Shown piece by piece: positions 1-8,328 of a stretch of DNA of 48,302 nt. The position numbers were made by a program, and so were the translations under genes. Position 1 is the stretch's first letter, and the number at the start of each line of letters is the position of its first letter. The notes under the pieces are model-generated. The model saw nothing but the letters and a program-made list of their open reading frames with translations. It had not been told where the DNA came from and did not search any database. The stretch is from Aeromicrobium sp. Its GTDB lineage: Bacteria; Actinomycetota; Actinomycetes; Propionibacteriales; Nocardioidaceae. The DNA is taken from the NCBI GenBank assembly GCA_023257515.1, contig JALRCA010000236.1, forward strand, positions 1 to 48,302. The letters are read 5' to 3'.

Positions 1-384
1 CTGGCCGAGCATGTCGCCAAGCAGGCCCGCATGCGCTACCCGGCCGCGGCCATTCCCCAGGAGCTCCGCGGCACCTTCGCGGAGATGGGCGGCATCGCCG
101 AGGCCATCGTGTCGAAGACGGGCGCGGTCATCGCCACCAAGGACGTCTCGCTCGCCACCGACATCGCCCGCCACGACGAGCAGATGGACCACCTCCACCG
201 CGAGCTCTTCCGCATCGTCCTCTCCCCCTCGTGGAAGCACGGGGTGGAGGCCGCCATCGACGTCACCCTGCTCTCGCGCTTCTACGAGCGGTACGCCGAC
301 CACGCTGTCTCCGTGACCCGCCGCGTGGTCACGATCGTCACCGGCGAGCCCTACGCCGGCGTCTCCCTCTCCTCGACGCCCTAG
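1..384 (+). CDS. phoU: PhoU-family phosphate regulator, C-terminal part (5' end outside window)
   Basis: Frame 1 is open from the first base and stops at 382-384, giving about 127 residues of a PhoU C-terminal helical bundle. The signature [16 protein letters not shown] matches the second PhoU repeat (usually YERIGDHA), which binds metal and couples the Pst transporter to the phosphate sensor kinase. The glycine of the usual GDH is alanine here. A second, complete phoU lies at 5825-6469; by eye the two are roughly 45% identical over this part, so they are paralogues. The missing N-terminal half must lie just upstream of the window. Confidence 0.9.
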   Translation: MAEHVAKQARMRYPAAAIPQELRGTFAEMGGIAEAIVSKTGAVIATKDVSLATDIARHDEQMDHLHRELFRIVLSPSWKHGVEAAIDVTLLSRFYERYADHAVSVTRRVVTIVTGEPYAGVSLSSTP

Positions 385-559
385 GGCGCCAGGGCCGACC
401 ACATCACTTTCACCCTCGAAGTGGCGGTTCCCGAGGGGACTTTCCCGTCCATGTGGCTGCCATTCCAGGGGTGAAAGCTCCGCATGGATTCCGGGTCCGG
501 GTGCCCCGCTCACGGGAATAGGCCAGACTGGGGAGCCGTTCCAGGCCCGAGAGGTGACC
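385..559. other. Intergenic region before mshA
   Basis: No gene is visible. There is an exact 9-base inverted repeat CTTTCACCC (407-415) / GGGTGAAAG (469-477) with a 53-base spacer, which could be a split regulator site or chance. No clear terminator for phoU is seen. Confidence 0.3.
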
Positions 560-1846
560 GTGAGCCGATATTTGCGCGACCCCCGGCCCCGCCGGGTCGC
601 TGTCGTCTCCCTGCACACCTCCCCGCTGGACCAACCCGGGACGGGCGACGCGGGCGGCCTCAACGTCTACGTCCTCGAGACCGCGCGACGGCTGGCCGAG
701 TCGGGAATCGACGTGGAGATCTTCACGCGGGCCGTGTCCTCGGGCCTGCCCGCGAGCATCGAGATCGAGCCAGGAGTGCGTGTCTCGCACCTGCGCGCCG
801 GACCGTTCGAGGACCTGCCCAAGGAGGACCTGCCCGCTCAGATGTGCGCCTTCAGCGCCGAACTCCTGCGCGCGGAGGCCTGCCGACCGGCAGGCTGGTT
901 CGACCTCATCCACGCCCACTACTGGCTATCCGGCCATGTCGGATGGCTCGCCTCGGAGCGCTGGGACGTCCCACTCGTGCAGTCGATGCACACCATGGCC
1001 AAGGTCAAGAACCTCGAGCTCGCCGAGGGTGACCGCCCCGAGCCCCAGGTCCGCGTCGTCGGCGAGCAGCAGGTCGTCGACCACGCCTCACGGCTCATCG
1101 CCAACACCGGCGAGGAGGCCCGCCAGTTGATGGATCTCTACGCCGCGCCGGCGCATGCGGTCGACGTCGTGCATCCCGGTGTCGACCTGGAGACGTTCGC
1201 GCCGCGCGACCAGCTGGCCGCGCGTACGGCACTCGGGGTGCGCCCCGATGCCCATGTCCTGCTCTTCGTCGGCCGGATCCAGCCGCTCAAGGCACCCGAT
1301 GTCCTCCTGCGTGCCGCCGCGCGCATGGTCGAGGACGACCCGGCCACGCGCGAGCGACTGCTCGTGGTCGTCTGCGGCGGCCCGTCCGGGAGCGGCCTCG
1401 AGCATCCGACCGGCCTGGTGGAACTCGCCCAGCAACTCGGCATCGCCGACCTGGTCCGGTTCGAGCCGCCGACCGACCGCGCCCGCCTCGCCGAGTGGTA
1501 CGCCGCGGCCGACGCGACGGTGGTGCCGTCCTACTCCGAGTCCTTCGGTCTCGTGGCTATCGAGTCCCAGGCCTGCGGGACCCCCGTCGTTGCCGCCTCC
1601 GTCGGGGGTCTGCGCACATCGGTCGCCGACGGTCGCAGCGGACTCCTCGTGCCTGACCACGACCCCCGCACCTGGGCGGCGTACCTGTCCCGCGTCACCA
1701 CGCGCGAACGCGACGTGCTCGCGCGCGGCGCGCGACCGCACGCGGAGGGCTTCAGCTGGGACGCCACGGCACAGGGACTCATCGACTCCTACTCCCGCGC
1801 GATCGGCGAGCACGCCGCGGTGCCGCTCGCCGTCAGCGGGCAATGA
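560..1846 (+). CDS. mshA: D-inositol-3-phosphate glycosyltransferase (mycothiol step 1)
   Basis: Transfers GlcNAc from UDP-GlcNAc to 1D-myo-inositol 3-phosphate, the first committed step of mycothiol synthesis in the cytosol. The 428-residue protein has the GT4/GT-B layout: N-terminal [18 protein letters not shown] with the nucleotide/inositol-phosphate loop, HAHYWLSG near residue 115, [11 protein letters not shown] opening the C-terminal Rossmann domain, and [13 protein letters not shown] with the catalytic E-x7-E. GTG at 560 is preferred because GAGAGG (549-554) sits five bases upstream; GTG at 554 is possible. It is followed by the YbjN-like gene with a 4-base overlap and then gpmA. As I recall, the same order (mshA, YbjN-like, gpm, senX3-regX3) occurs in mycobacteria. 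Confidence 0.93.
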   Translation: MSRYLRDPRPRRVAVVSLHTSPLDQPGTGDAGGLNVYVLETARRLAESGIDVEIFTRAVSSGLPASIEIEPGVRVSHLRAGPFEDLPKEDLPAQMCAFSAELLRAEACRPAGWFDLIHAHYWLSGHVGWLASERWDVPLVQSMHTMAKVKNLELAEGDRPEPQVRVVGEQQVVDHASRLIANTGEEARQLMDLYAAPAHAVDVVHPGVDLETFAPRDQLAARTALGVRPDAHVLLFVGRIQPLKAPDVLLRAAARMVEDDPATRERLLVVVCGGPSGSGLEHPTGLVELAQQLGIADLVRFEPPTDRARLAEWYAAADATVVPSYSESFGLVAIESQACGTPVVAASVGGLRTSVADGRSGLLVPDHDPRTWAAYLSRVTTRERDVLARGARPHAEGFSWDATAQGLIDSYSRAIGEHAAVPLAVSGQ

Positions 1847-2337
1847 CCCGCGAGGCCGCCCTGCGGACCGTCGAGTCCGCCCTCGCCGAGACCGGCCTTC
1901 CGGTCGAGCGCCCGGAGAGCGGCACCTTCGTCGTCATGCTGGAGGGCACCCACAAACTCCGGACGACCGCCTCGCTCGTCGTCGGCGACCATGCGCTGTC
2001 CATCAACGCCTTCGTCGCGCGTCGTCCCGACGAGAATGCGGAAGCCGTGTACCGCTGGTTGCTGGAGCGCAACAGGCGGATGTACGCCGTGGCCTTCTGC
2101 ATCGACCATCTCGGCGACATCTACCTGTCCGGCCGTGTCTCGCTCGATTCGCTGTCCGCGGGCGAGATCGATCGCCTCCTCGGATGCGTGGCGGAGTACT
2201 CGGACGAGTCGTTCAACACGATCCTGGAGCTCGGCTTCGCCACGGCGATTCGGCGCGAGTGGAAGTGGCGGGTGGAGCGGGGTGAGCCCACGGGCAATCT
2301 CGAGGCCTTCCGGCACCTCGCCGAGCAGCCCGACTGA
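1843..2337 (+). CDS. YbjN-domain protein
   Basis: A 164-residue soluble protein of the YbjN / type III secretion chaperone-like fold. Visible features are an N-terminal helix ([11 protein letters not shown]), a beta-rich core ([22 protein letters not shown]) and the pattern [19 protein letters not shown]. The ATG overlaps the mshA stop as ATGA, so the two are probably translationally coupled. Mycobacteria carry the counterpart at the same place between mshA and gpm. Its biochemical role is unknown; the position suggests a link to mycothiol or central metabolism, which is inference only. Confidence 0.8.
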   Translation: MTREAALRTVESALAETGLPVERPESGTFVVMLEGTHKLRTTASLVVGDHALSINAFVARRPDENAEAVYRWLLERNRRMYAVAFCIDHLGDIYLSGRVSLDSLSAGEIDRLLGCVAEYSDESFNTILELGFATAIRREWKWRVERGEPTGNLEAFRHLAEQPD

Positions 2338-2356
2338 GGATTGGCAGGATGGCGCC

Positions 2357-3109
2357 ATGACCGCGCCCTACACCCTGGTCCTGCTCCGCCACGGCGAGAG
2401 CGAGTGGAACGCCCGCAACCTCTTCACCGGCTGGGTCGATGTCGGCCTGTCGGAGCGGGGACGCGAGGAGGCCGCACGCGGCGGTCGTCTCCTCGCCGAG
2501 TCCGGCATCCTGCCCGATGTCGTCCACACGTCGCTGCTCACGCGGGCCATCACGACCGCCAACATCGCCCTCGGCGAGGCGGGGCGCGCCTGGATTCCGG
2601 TCGTGCGCAACTGGCGCCTCAATGAGCGCCACTACGGCGACCTGCAGGGCAAGGACAAGAAGGCGACGCTCGAGGAGTTCGGCGAGGAGCAGTTCATGAC
2701 GTGGCGTCGCTCCTACGACACCCCGCCGCCGGCGCTGCCCGACGACAGCGAGTTCAGCCAGGCCGCCGACCCGCGCTACGCCGACCTGCCCGACGAGCTG
2801 CTGCCGCGCACCGAGTGCCTGGCCGACGTGCTCGACCGGATGCTGCCGTACTGGTACGACCAGGTGGTGCCGGACCTGCTCCTCGGTCGGACCGTGCTGG
2901 TCACGGCGCACGGCAACTCGTTGCGCGCGCTCGTCAAGCACCTCGACGGCCTGGGCGAGGACGAGGTCGTCGGTCTGAACATCCCGACCGGCATCCCGCT
3001 CGTCTACGAGCTCGACGACGACCTCAAGCCGGTCACGCGCGGCGGCCGCTACCTCGATCCCGAGGCCGCCGCCGACGCCATCGCCGCGGTGGCGAACCAG
3101 GGCCGCTGA
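2357..3109 (+). CDS. gpmA: 2,3-bisphosphoglycerate-dependent phosphoglycerate mutase
   Basis: Interconverts 3- and 2-phosphoglycerate in glycolysis. The 250-residue length is normal for the cofactor-dependent enzyme. Motifs are [18 protein letters not shown] at the N-terminus (phosphohistidine in RHG), the substrate loop [14 protein letters not shown], and the second catalytic histidine in [11 protein letters not shown]. The ATG at 2357 follows the YbjN-like stop by 19 bases, consistent with one operon. An upstream in-frame extension through the YbjN-like gene is a frame shadow and is not used. Confidence 0.95.
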   Translation: MTAPYTLVLLRHGESEWNARNLFTGWVDVGLSERGREEAARGGRLLAESGILPDVVHTSLLTRAITTANIALGEAGRAWIPVVRNWRLNERHYGDLQGKDKKATLEEFGEEQFMTWRRSYDTPPPALPDDSEFSQAADPRYADLPDELLPRTECLADVLDRMLPYWYDQVVPDLLLGRTVLVTAHGNSLRALVKHLDGLGEDEVVGLNIPTGIPLVYELDDDLKPVTRGGRYLDPEAAADAIAAVANQGR

Positions 3110-3110
3110 C

Positions 3111-3797
3111 GTGGGTCTCGGTGCCCGGCTGCGCCTGGACCGGCGGCCGGCGCCGAGCCTGCGCGCCACGGTCAACAGCATCATCGTCCTGGGGCTGGCG
3201 CCGATCGGCTTCGTGTGGGTCTACCTGGAGCTGGCGATCAACACGCGACCTCCCGGCATCGCGATCGTCAGGCTCGTGAGCCAGTCCGTCGGTGACGGCG
3301 CCCCGGCCACGGGACTGGACCGCACGCACGTCGACTACGGCTCGACGGTCGACCTCGACATGCCGGGCGGGCCGATCTCGGTCAAGTACTACCTGGTCTA
3401 CGACCTCGCCTACGGGGTCGTGCTGATCGCCCTGGCGCTGGCGGCGCTCGTGGCCGTGGCGATCCTGCTGCGGCGCCCCTTCAGCCGGGTGATCACAGCG
3501 GCGCTCGTGCTGTTCTCGGCGTATGCGGTGTACGCGGCCGTCGCCGGCCCCTCGGCGCGGCAGTGGGCGGTCGACCGCACGATCCTCGACGCGGACGTCC
3601 CCACGTCCGAGGCCCAGGCCAAGGCCGCGGGTGTCGACTTCTACGTCACCAACGAGATCGGCGAGTGGACCCGGGACTGGCACGGCGCGTTCTTCGCCCT
3701 CGCGGCGGTCCTGCTCGCCGCGGCCCTCTACGTCCTCCACGCCCGCCGCCAGACCACCGTCGCGCGCACCACCCGTCCCGCCGACGCCGCGATTTGA
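3111..3797 (+). CDS. Membrane protein, unknown function, four predicted TM segments
   Basis: A 228-residue protein beginning at GTG one base after the gpmA stop. Hydrophobic stretches lie at about residues 22-43, 95-121, 127-147 and 188-208. A polar loop of about 50 residues between the first two contains DRTHVDYGSTVDLDMPGG and is probably extracytoplasmic. I recognise no family. The last codons lie in the left arm of a 24-base hairpin (3791-3847). Confidence 0.7.
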   Translation: MGLGARLRLDRRPAPSLRATVNSIIVLGLAPIGFVWVYLELAINTRPPGIAIVRLVSQSVGDGAPATGLDRTHVDYGSTVDLDMPGGPISVKYYLVYDLAYGVVLIALALAALVAVAILLRRPFSRVITAALVLFSAYAVYAAVAGPSARQWAVDRTILDADVPTSEAQAKAAGVDFYVTNEIGEWTRDWHGAFFALAAVLLAAALYVLHARRQTTVARTTRPADAAI

Positions 3798-3847
3798 CGA
3801 CTTTGCGCTCGAAAACCTGATGGTTTCGAGCGCAAACTCGCCAAATC
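3791..3847. terminator. Long convergent hairpin overlapping the membrane-protein stop
   Basis: Arms 3791-3814 and 3824-3847 pair over 24 bases with two mismatches and a 9-base loop. The core is TTTGCGCTCGAAA / TTTCGAGCGCAAA. It lies between the convergent membrane-protein gene and regX3 and can serve both. It lacks a T-run, as is common in high-GC actinobacteria. Confidence 0.7.
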
Positions 3848-3873
3848 GGGGGCGGGGCCGCTGGGGCTGGGGG

Positions 3874-4554
3874 TCAGGTGTCGAGCTTGTAGCCGAGGCC
3901 GCGGACGGTGGTCAGGACGGCGGGGTTGCCGGGGTCCTGCTCGACCTTGGCGCGCAGGCGCTTGACGTGGACGTCGAGGGTCTTGGTGTCGCCCACGTAG
4001 TCGGCGCCCCAGACGCGGTCGATGAGCTGGCCGCGGGTCAGGACGCGGCCGGGGTTGCGCAGGAAGAACTCGAGCAGCTCGAACTCCTTGAGCGGCAGCT
4101 TGACCGTGTCGCCGTCGACGCTCACGAGGTGGCGCTCGACGTCCATGCGGATGCGGCCGGACTCCAGGATCGCGGTGTCGTCCTCGACCTCGGGCACGCC
4201 GCGACGCAGCACCGCGCGGATGCGTGCCACGAGCTCGCGCGGTGAGTACGGCTTGGTGACGTAGTCGTCGGCACCCAGCTCGAGACCGACCACCTTGTCG
4301 ACCTCGGTGTCCTTCGCGCTGACCATGATGATCGGCACCGCCGAGGTCTGTCGGATCTGGCGGCACACCTCGGTGCCGGGCAGACCGGGCAGCATCAGGT
4401 CGAGCAGCACGATGTCGGCGCCGCCCCGTTCGAACTCGGTCAGGGCATCGGGTCCGGTCTCCGCGACGGCGACGTCGAACCCCTCCTTGCGCAGCACGTA
4501 CGACAGGGCGTCGCTGTAGCTGCTCTCGTCCTCGACGACCAACACCTTGGTCAC
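3874..4554 (-). CDS. regX3: OmpR/PhoB-type phosphate response regulator
   Basis: A 226-residue response regulator. The receiver domain has acidic pair E8/D9, phosphoacceptor D52 in LLDLMLPG and K101 in VTKPY. The OmpR winged helix follows (LKEFELLEFFLRNPGRVLTRGQL, and DVHVKRLRAKVE near the end). The GTG start overlaps the kinase stop by four bases. Together with the adjacent kinase and phoU this is SenX3-RegX3 (PhoR-PhoP in Streptomyces), which activates phosphate-starvation genes. It probably binds the GTTCA repeats at 5764-5806. Confidence 0.93.
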   Translation of the reverse strand: MTKVLVVEDESSYSDALSYVLRKEGFDVAVAETGPDALTEFERGGADIVLLDLMLPGLPGTEVCRQIRQTSAVPIIMVSAKDTEVDKVVGLELGADDYVTKPYSPRELVARIRAVLRRGVPEVEDDTAILESGRIRMDVERHLVSVDGDTVKLPLKEFELLEFFLRNPGRVLTRGQLIDRVWGADYVGDTKTLDVHVKRLRAKVEQDPGNPAVLTTVRGLGYKLDT

Positions 4555-5690
4555 GCGATCTCCTCATCCAGGTCCTGGCTGCGCGACGGCAGCACGAGGG
4601 TGAAGGTCGAGCCGGCTCCCGGCTCGCTCCAGACGTCGACGGACCCACCGTTGCTGGCCGCGACGTGCTTGACGATGGACAGGCCGAGTCCCGTCCCTCC
4701 GGTCGTGCGTGCGCGCGCCGGGTCGACGCGGTAGAACCGCTCGAAGATGCGACCGAGCTCCTCGGTGGGGATGCCGATCCCGTTGTCGGCGACCGTGATC
4801 CGCACGTGCTCGTCGTCCTTCTCGGCGGTCACCGCGACCTTGGACCCCTCGGGGCTGTAGGCGACGGCGTTCTCGACGAGGTTGCTGAGGGCCACGTGCA
4901 GCTGGGCGCGGTCGCCGTGGACCAGGAGCTCGGGCTCGATGCGGGTCGCGACCACGATGTCCTTGCGCTCGGCCTCGGTGGCGGAGTGCTCGCACGCCTC
5001 GGCGACGAGCTCGTCGACCTTGATGAGGGTCGCCTCCTCGCTCGTGACGTCGTTCTGCAGGCGCGACAGGTCGATGATCTGCTGCACGAGGCGGCTCAGT
5101 CGCTCGCTCTCGCCCTGCATGCGGGCGGCGAAGCGGAGCACGGCCTCGGGGTCGTCGCTCGCCTCGGAGACGGCCTCGGCGAGCAGGTTCAAGGCGCCGA
5201 CGGGCGTCTTGAGCTCGTGGCTGACGTTGGCGACGAAGTCCCGGCGGATCGCCTCGACGCGCTCCTCGCGCGTGCGGTCGAGCGCGAGGACCAGCACGAG
5301 TCGCGAGGTCAGGGGCGCCACGCGGACGCGGACGAACGCGGTCGTGCCGCCCTTGGGCTGCAGCGCGTGGTCGGACTCGCGCACCTGGCCGTCACGACGG
5401 ACGGTGCGCACGATCTCGGCGATCTCGTGGTCCACGAGGCGGTCGTCGCGCACGATCCCGAGGGCCATGGCCGGGGCCGAGGCCTGGAGGACCCGCTCCT
5501 CGGAGTCGATGATGACGGCCGAGGACGACAGCACGGAGAGCACCGCCTTCGCCCCCTCGGGGACGACCGGCGACGACTCGTCGGGGACGGTCGTGGTGCG
5601 ACGCTCGCTGAACCGCCACACGTACGCGACCAGGGCGCCGAGCATCACCCCGATGGCGCCCGCGACGACGAGTCCTGCACTGGTCTCCAC
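4551..5690 (-). CDS. senX3: Phosphate-sensing histidine kinase
   Basis: A 379-residue kinase from GTG at 5690: an N-terminal TM segment at about residues 6-27, a PAS-like region (VLSVLSSSAVIIDSEERVLQ), HisKA with the phospho-histidine in FVANVSHELKTPVGAL, and an HATPase_c domain with the N box, DNGIGIP and GGTGLGLSIVKH. A longer start, ATG at 5726, adds 12 residues without a visible ribosome site. GTG 5690 is preferred because TACGAT lies seven bases upstream. PhoU and the Pst transporter normally hold this kinase in check when phosphate is plentiful. Confidence 0.9.
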   Translation of the reverse strand: METSAGLVVAGAIGVMLGALVAYVWRFSERRTTTVPDESSPVVPEGAKAVLSVLSSSAVIIDSEERVLQASAPAMALGIVRDDRLVDHEIAEIVRTVRRDGQVRESDHALQPKGGTTAFVRVRVAPLTSRLVLVLALDRTREERVEAIRRDFVANVSHELKTPVGALNLLAEAVSEASDDPEAVLRFAARMQGESERLSRLVQQIIDLSRLQNDVTSEEATLIKVDELVAEACEHSATEAERKDIVVATRIEPELLVHGDRAQLHVALSNLVENAVAYSPEGSKVAVTAEKDDEHVRITVADNGIGIPTEELGRIFERFYRVDPARARTTGGTGLGLSIVKHVAASNGGSVDVWSEPGAGSTFTLVLPSRSQDLDEEIA

Positions 5691-5697
5691 GGGACCG

Positions 5698-5703
5698 ATC
5701 GTA
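5698..5703 (-). promoter_or_regulatory. Probable -10 of senX3
   Basis: TACGAT on the minus strand, seven bases before GTG 5690. It decides the senX3 start and predicts a leaderless mRNA. Confidence 0.5.
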
Positions 5704-5763
5704 GAGGTCGAACTCCAGGTGACCATCGTCCGAACACCGTCTGACGTGCGGCTTTCCGCGGCT

Positions 5764-5806
5764 GTTCACGCCGCGTTCACCGCAGGACGCCAACCGTTCA
5801 CCGCCC
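5764..5806 (+). promoter_or_regulatory. PHO-box-like GTTCAC repeats
   Basis: Three direct copies of GTTCAC start at 5764, 5775 and 5796 (steps of 11 and 21 bases) just upstream of the phoU -10. Eleven-base GTTCA-led direct repeats are the established PhoP/RegX3 operator type in actinobacteria. Confidence 0.65.
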
Positions 5807-5811
5807 GCGAA

Positions 5812-5817
5812 TAGCCT
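5812..5817 (+). promoter_or_regulatory. Probable -10 of phoU
   Basis: TAGCCT seven bases before the ATG at 5825. The third GTTCAC repeat lies in its spacer/-35 zone, which fits an activator. Confidence 0.5.
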
Positions 5818-5824
5818 GACGACC

Positions 5825-6469
5825 ATGCGCGACCAGTACTACGAACAGCTCGACACGATCGTCGACGACCTGGTGAAGCTGACCGGGGACGTCCGCAAGG
5901 CCGTGTCGGCCTCGACCGCCGCCCTCCTCAACGCGGACGGTCCACTGGCCGAGTCCGTGATCGCCGGCGACAAGCAGATCGACGACACGACGGAGGAGAT
6001 CGAGGAGCGCGCCCTGCTGCTGCTCGCCACCCAGCAACCCGTCGCCACCGACCTGCGCCAGCTCGTGGCGACGCTTCGGATGCTCAACGACCTCCAGCGC
6101 ATGGGCGACCTCTCGGTGCACGTCGCCAAGGTCGCCCGCATGCGGATCCCCGACGTCGCGGTGCCGCAGAACCTGCAGCCGACGATCATGGCGATGGCCT
6201 CGGTCGCGGACCAGATGATCCACGCGGCGTCCAAGATCGTCGCCAACCGCGACGTCGAGTCCGCCAAGCGGCTCGAGGACACCGACGACGAGATGGATCG
6301 TCTGCGCAAGGACCTGTTCCGCGCGCTCCTCAGCGGTGGATGGGACCACGGGATCGAGCCGGCCATCGACCTCGCGCTGCTGGGCCGCTACTACGAGCGC
6401 ATCGGTGACCACGCCGTGTCGATGGCGCGGCGCGTGGTCTACCTCGTCACCGGCGAGATCGCTCCCTGA
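5825..6469 (+). CDS. phoU: Phosphate transport/signalling regulator PhoU
   Basis: A complete 214-residue PhoU: two three-helix repeats, N-terminal [19 protein letters not shown], first-repeat [22 protein letters not shown], second-repeat [23 protein letters not shown]. The E/D-rich motifs bind metal clusters. It is divergent from senX3 across 134 bases carrying GTTCAC repeats, the usual arrangement for the phosphate sensor set. It probably inhibits SenX3 signalling when phosphate is plentiful. It differs from the partial copy at 1-384, which has YERYADHA. Confidence 0.95.
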   Translation: MRDQYYEQLDTIVDDLVKLTGDVRKAVSASTAALLNADGPLAESVIAGDKQIDDTTEEIEERALLLLATQQPVATDLRQLVATLRMLNDLQRMGDLSVHVAKVARMRIPDVAVPQNLQPTIMAMASVADQMIHAASKIVANRDVESAKRLEDTDDEMDRLRKDLFRALLSGGWDHGIEPAIDLALLGRYYERIGDHAVSMARRVVYLVTGEIAP

Positions 6470-6478
6470 TCCACGCAC

Positions 6479-6521
6479 CGACGACGAAGGCCCCGGCGCT
6501 CTGCCGGGGCCTTCGTCGTCG
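6479..6521. terminator. Convergent terminator hairpin phoU / lipoprotein
   Basis: Perfect 19-base arms 6479-6497 and 6503-6521 with a 5-base loop, stem base CGACGACGAAGG. It lies 10 bases past the phoU stop and faces the lipoprotein gene, so it probably serves both. Confidence 0.85.
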
Positions 6522-6536
6522 GTGGTGCGGGCAGCG

Positions 6537-7091
6537 TCACTGCTCGGCGGTCTCCGCGTCCTGCTCGCCGGTGTCCGGGGCGGTCTCGGTGTCGGGCTGC
6601 GCAGGCTTGCTGGCGACCTGCGAGTACTCGGCGGTCCGCGCCACCACGGGGGCCTCGACGTCGAGCGTCGCGCCGCCGTCGAACGTCAGCCGGATCGCGG
6701 CGTACTTGCCGACGGCCAGGTCGGTGGATGCCACGACGACCTCGCCGTCGAAGCCGATCGTGGTGAGAGCCTTGGCCGACAGGTCGACCGGGGCGCTGGG
6801 CTCGCCCGTGACGGCGGCACCGCCGTCACGGGGACCGACTCGGTAGGACGCGAGCTTCTGGGCCTCGTCCGTGGCGTTGAGCAGACCGACCGAGAGGGTG
6901 TAGGTGTCGTCGCCGTTGTCGACGAGGACCGTGTTGTACGCCTGCACGTCGCCGGTGCGCACGTTCGCGCCGACGCCGGCCTGGTACTGGGCGTTGGTCT
7001 GGGTGTCGAAGCCGGTGCCGCAGGCACCGAGGGCGAGGATCGCGCTCAGCGCGAGGGTCGTCGCGAGGCGGCGGGATGGGGCCGTGGTCAC
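6537..7091 (-). CDS. Secreted lipoprotein, unknown function
   Basis: A 184-residue protein from GTG at 7091. The signal peptide is RR at residues 7-8, a hydrophobic stretch 9-22 and the lipobox L21-G22-A23-C24, so the mature protein is lipid-anchored outside the membrane. The rest looks like a beta-sandwich ([21 protein letters not shown] ... [20 protein letters not shown]) resembling DUF461/PCu(A)C-like or copper-chaperone-like actinobacterial lipoproteins, but no metal-binding His/Met cluster is visible. The tail is acidic and Thr/Glu-rich. A longer start at 7259 would run into the carD promoter and add a non-signal leader, so it is rejected. Confidence 0.75.
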   Translation of the reverse strand: MTTAPSRRLATTLALSAILALGACGTGFDTQTNAQYQAGVGANVRTGDVQAYNTVLVDNGDDTYTLSVGLLNATDEAQKLASYRVGPRDGGAAVTGEPSAPVDLSAKALTTIGFDGEVVVASTDLAVGKYAAIRLTFDGGATLDVEAPVVARTAEYSQVASKPAQPDTETAPDTGEQDAETAEQ

Positions 7092-7247
7092 CGTGGCACC
7101 TGTCTTCCGTCGAGTCGTGGAACGGTCCGCCGGGGGCTCCGGGCGTCCGGGACAGATCGTATCCGAGCAGACCGTCGTCGCACGCCCCGGTGGCCCGTGA
7201 CCGTCTCGGCGGCCGGAAGCGCCGGAAGGGATGTCGTACGCCCGTGT

Positions 7248-7253
7248 TATTCT
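7248..7253 (+). promoter_or_regulatory. Probable -10 of carD
   Basis: TATTCT, 27 bases before the ATG; no good -35 is visible. The leader carries AGGAAAGG (7262-7269) as ribosome site, so carD, unlike many genes here, has a leadered mRNA. Confidence 0.45.
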
Positions 7254-7280
7254 GGTCACCTAGGAAAGGTGCCTCTGCAT

Positions 7281-7766
7281 ATGACTTTCACGGTCGGCGA
7301 GACTGTTGTGTACCCCAATCACGGGGCTGCCGTCATCGAAGACATCGAGACCCGGACCATCAAGGGGGAAGAGCGCGACTACCTCGTCCTGAGGATCGTC
7401 GGGCAGAACGACCTGGTCGTTCGTGTGCCTGCGTGCAACGTCGATCTCGTCGGTGTGCGTGACGTGGTGGACGAAGCCGGACTGGAGCGCGTGTTCGGCG
7501 TGCTGCGGGCCGAGCACGTCGAGGAGCCGACCAACTGGTCGCGTCGCTACAAGGCGAACCTCGAGAAGCTGCACTCGGGAGACGTGCTCAAGGTGGCCGA
7601 GGTCGTGCGCGACCTGTGGCGCCGCGATCACGAGCGCGGGCTGTCGGCGGGCGAGAAGCGGATGCTGGCCAAGGCGCGTCAGATCCTCGTCTCCGAGCTG
7701 GCTCTGGCCGAGAAGACCAACGAGGACAAGGCGGAGATCCGCCTGGACGAGGTCCTCGCGTCCTGA
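7281..7766 (+). CDS. carD: RNA polymerase-binding transcription regulator CarD
   Basis: A 161-residue CarD. The N-terminal RNAP-interacting Tudor-like domain starts [21 protein letters not shown] and contacts the beta subunit. The C-terminal helical DNA-binding domain includes [37 protein letters not shown] and a conserved tryptophan (RDLWRR). CarD stabilises open complexes, especially at rRNA promoters, and is essential in mycobacteria. In many actinobacteria carD is followed by ispD and ispF in the same direction; here a terminator follows and ispF points the other way. Confidence 0.95.
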   Translation: MTFTVGETVVYPNHGAAVIEDIETRTIKGEERDYLVLRIVGQNDLVVRVPACNVDLVGVRDVVDEAGLERVFGVLRAEHVEEPTNWSRRYKANLEKLHSGDVLKVAEVVRDLWRRDHERGLSAGEKRMLAKARQILVSELALAEKTNEDKAEIRLDEVLAS

Positions 7767-7781
7767 CGCACGAGCAGGACT

Positions 7782-7818
7782 GACGAAGGCCCCCACCGCC
7801 GCGGTGGGGGCCTTCGTC
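7782..7818. terminator. Convergent terminator carD / ispF
   Basis: Arms 7782-7798 and 7802-7818 form a perfect 17-base stem starting GACGAAGGCCCCC. It lies between the convergent carD and ispF stops. Confidence 0.85.
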
Positions 7819-7831
7819 GTGCTCGGCGACG

Positions 7832-8305
7832 TCAGGACGGGACGACGAGCGCCGTCGCGATCGCCGCCACGCCTTCGCCGCGCCCGGTCAGACCGAGTCC
7901 GTCGGTCGTGGTGGCGGAGACGCTGACGGGGGCGCCCACGACCTCGGTGAGTCGGGCCGCCGCCTCCGTGCGGCGTGGCGACAGGCGAGGTGCGTTGCCG
8001 ACGACCTGCACGGCGACGTTGACGACGCCGAAGCCGGCCTCCTCCAGGAGGCGCACGGTCTCGGCCAGGAACTCGGGCCCGGTCGCACCGGCCCAGCGCG
8101 GGTCGTCGGTGCCGAAGCGCGAGCCGATGTCGCCCAGGCCGGCGGCCGAGAGCAACGCGTCGACGATGGCGTGGCACGCCGCGTCACCGTCGGAGTGCCC
8201 CTCGAGGCCGGCAGGCTCGTCCGGCCACTCCAGGCCGGCGAGACGCATCGTGCGCCCGGGGACGAGTCGGTGGACGTCGGTGCCGAGGCCGATGCGCGGA
8301 AGCAT
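7832..8305 (-). CDS. ispF: 2-C-methyl-D-erythritol 2,4-cyclodiphosphate synthase
   Basis: A 157-residue enzyme of the non-mevalonate isoprenoid pathway that cyclises CDP-ME 2-phosphate with release of CMP. Zinc ligands D10 and H12 (GTDVHRL) and H45 in [16 protein letters not shown] are present, with H37 in EGHSDGD at the substrate loop. The motif [18 protein letters not shown] closes the protein. It starts at ATG 8305; longer in-frame reading upstream is a shadow of the protease gene. The usual partner ispD is not next to it. Confidence 0.95.
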   Translation of the reverse strand: MLPRIGLGTDVHRLVPGRTMRLAGLEWPDEPAGLEGHSDGDAACHAIVDALLSAAGLGDIGSRFGTDDPRWAGATGPEFLAETVRLLEEAGFGVVNVAVQVVGNAPRLSPRRTEAAARLTEVVGAPVSVSATTTDGLGLTGRGEGVAAIATALVVPS

Positions 8306-8328
8306 GGCTCGATCCTGCCCCATCGGGC

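Noticed and set aside
407-477. 9-base inverted repeat before mshA as a terminator
   Set aside because: The spacer of 53 bases is too long for an intrinsic terminator and no stacked stem is visible.
7092-7259. 56-residue N-terminal extension of the lipoprotein
   Set aside because: It would put the signal peptide inside the protein and overlap the carD promoter; GTG 7091 places the lipobox at residue 24.
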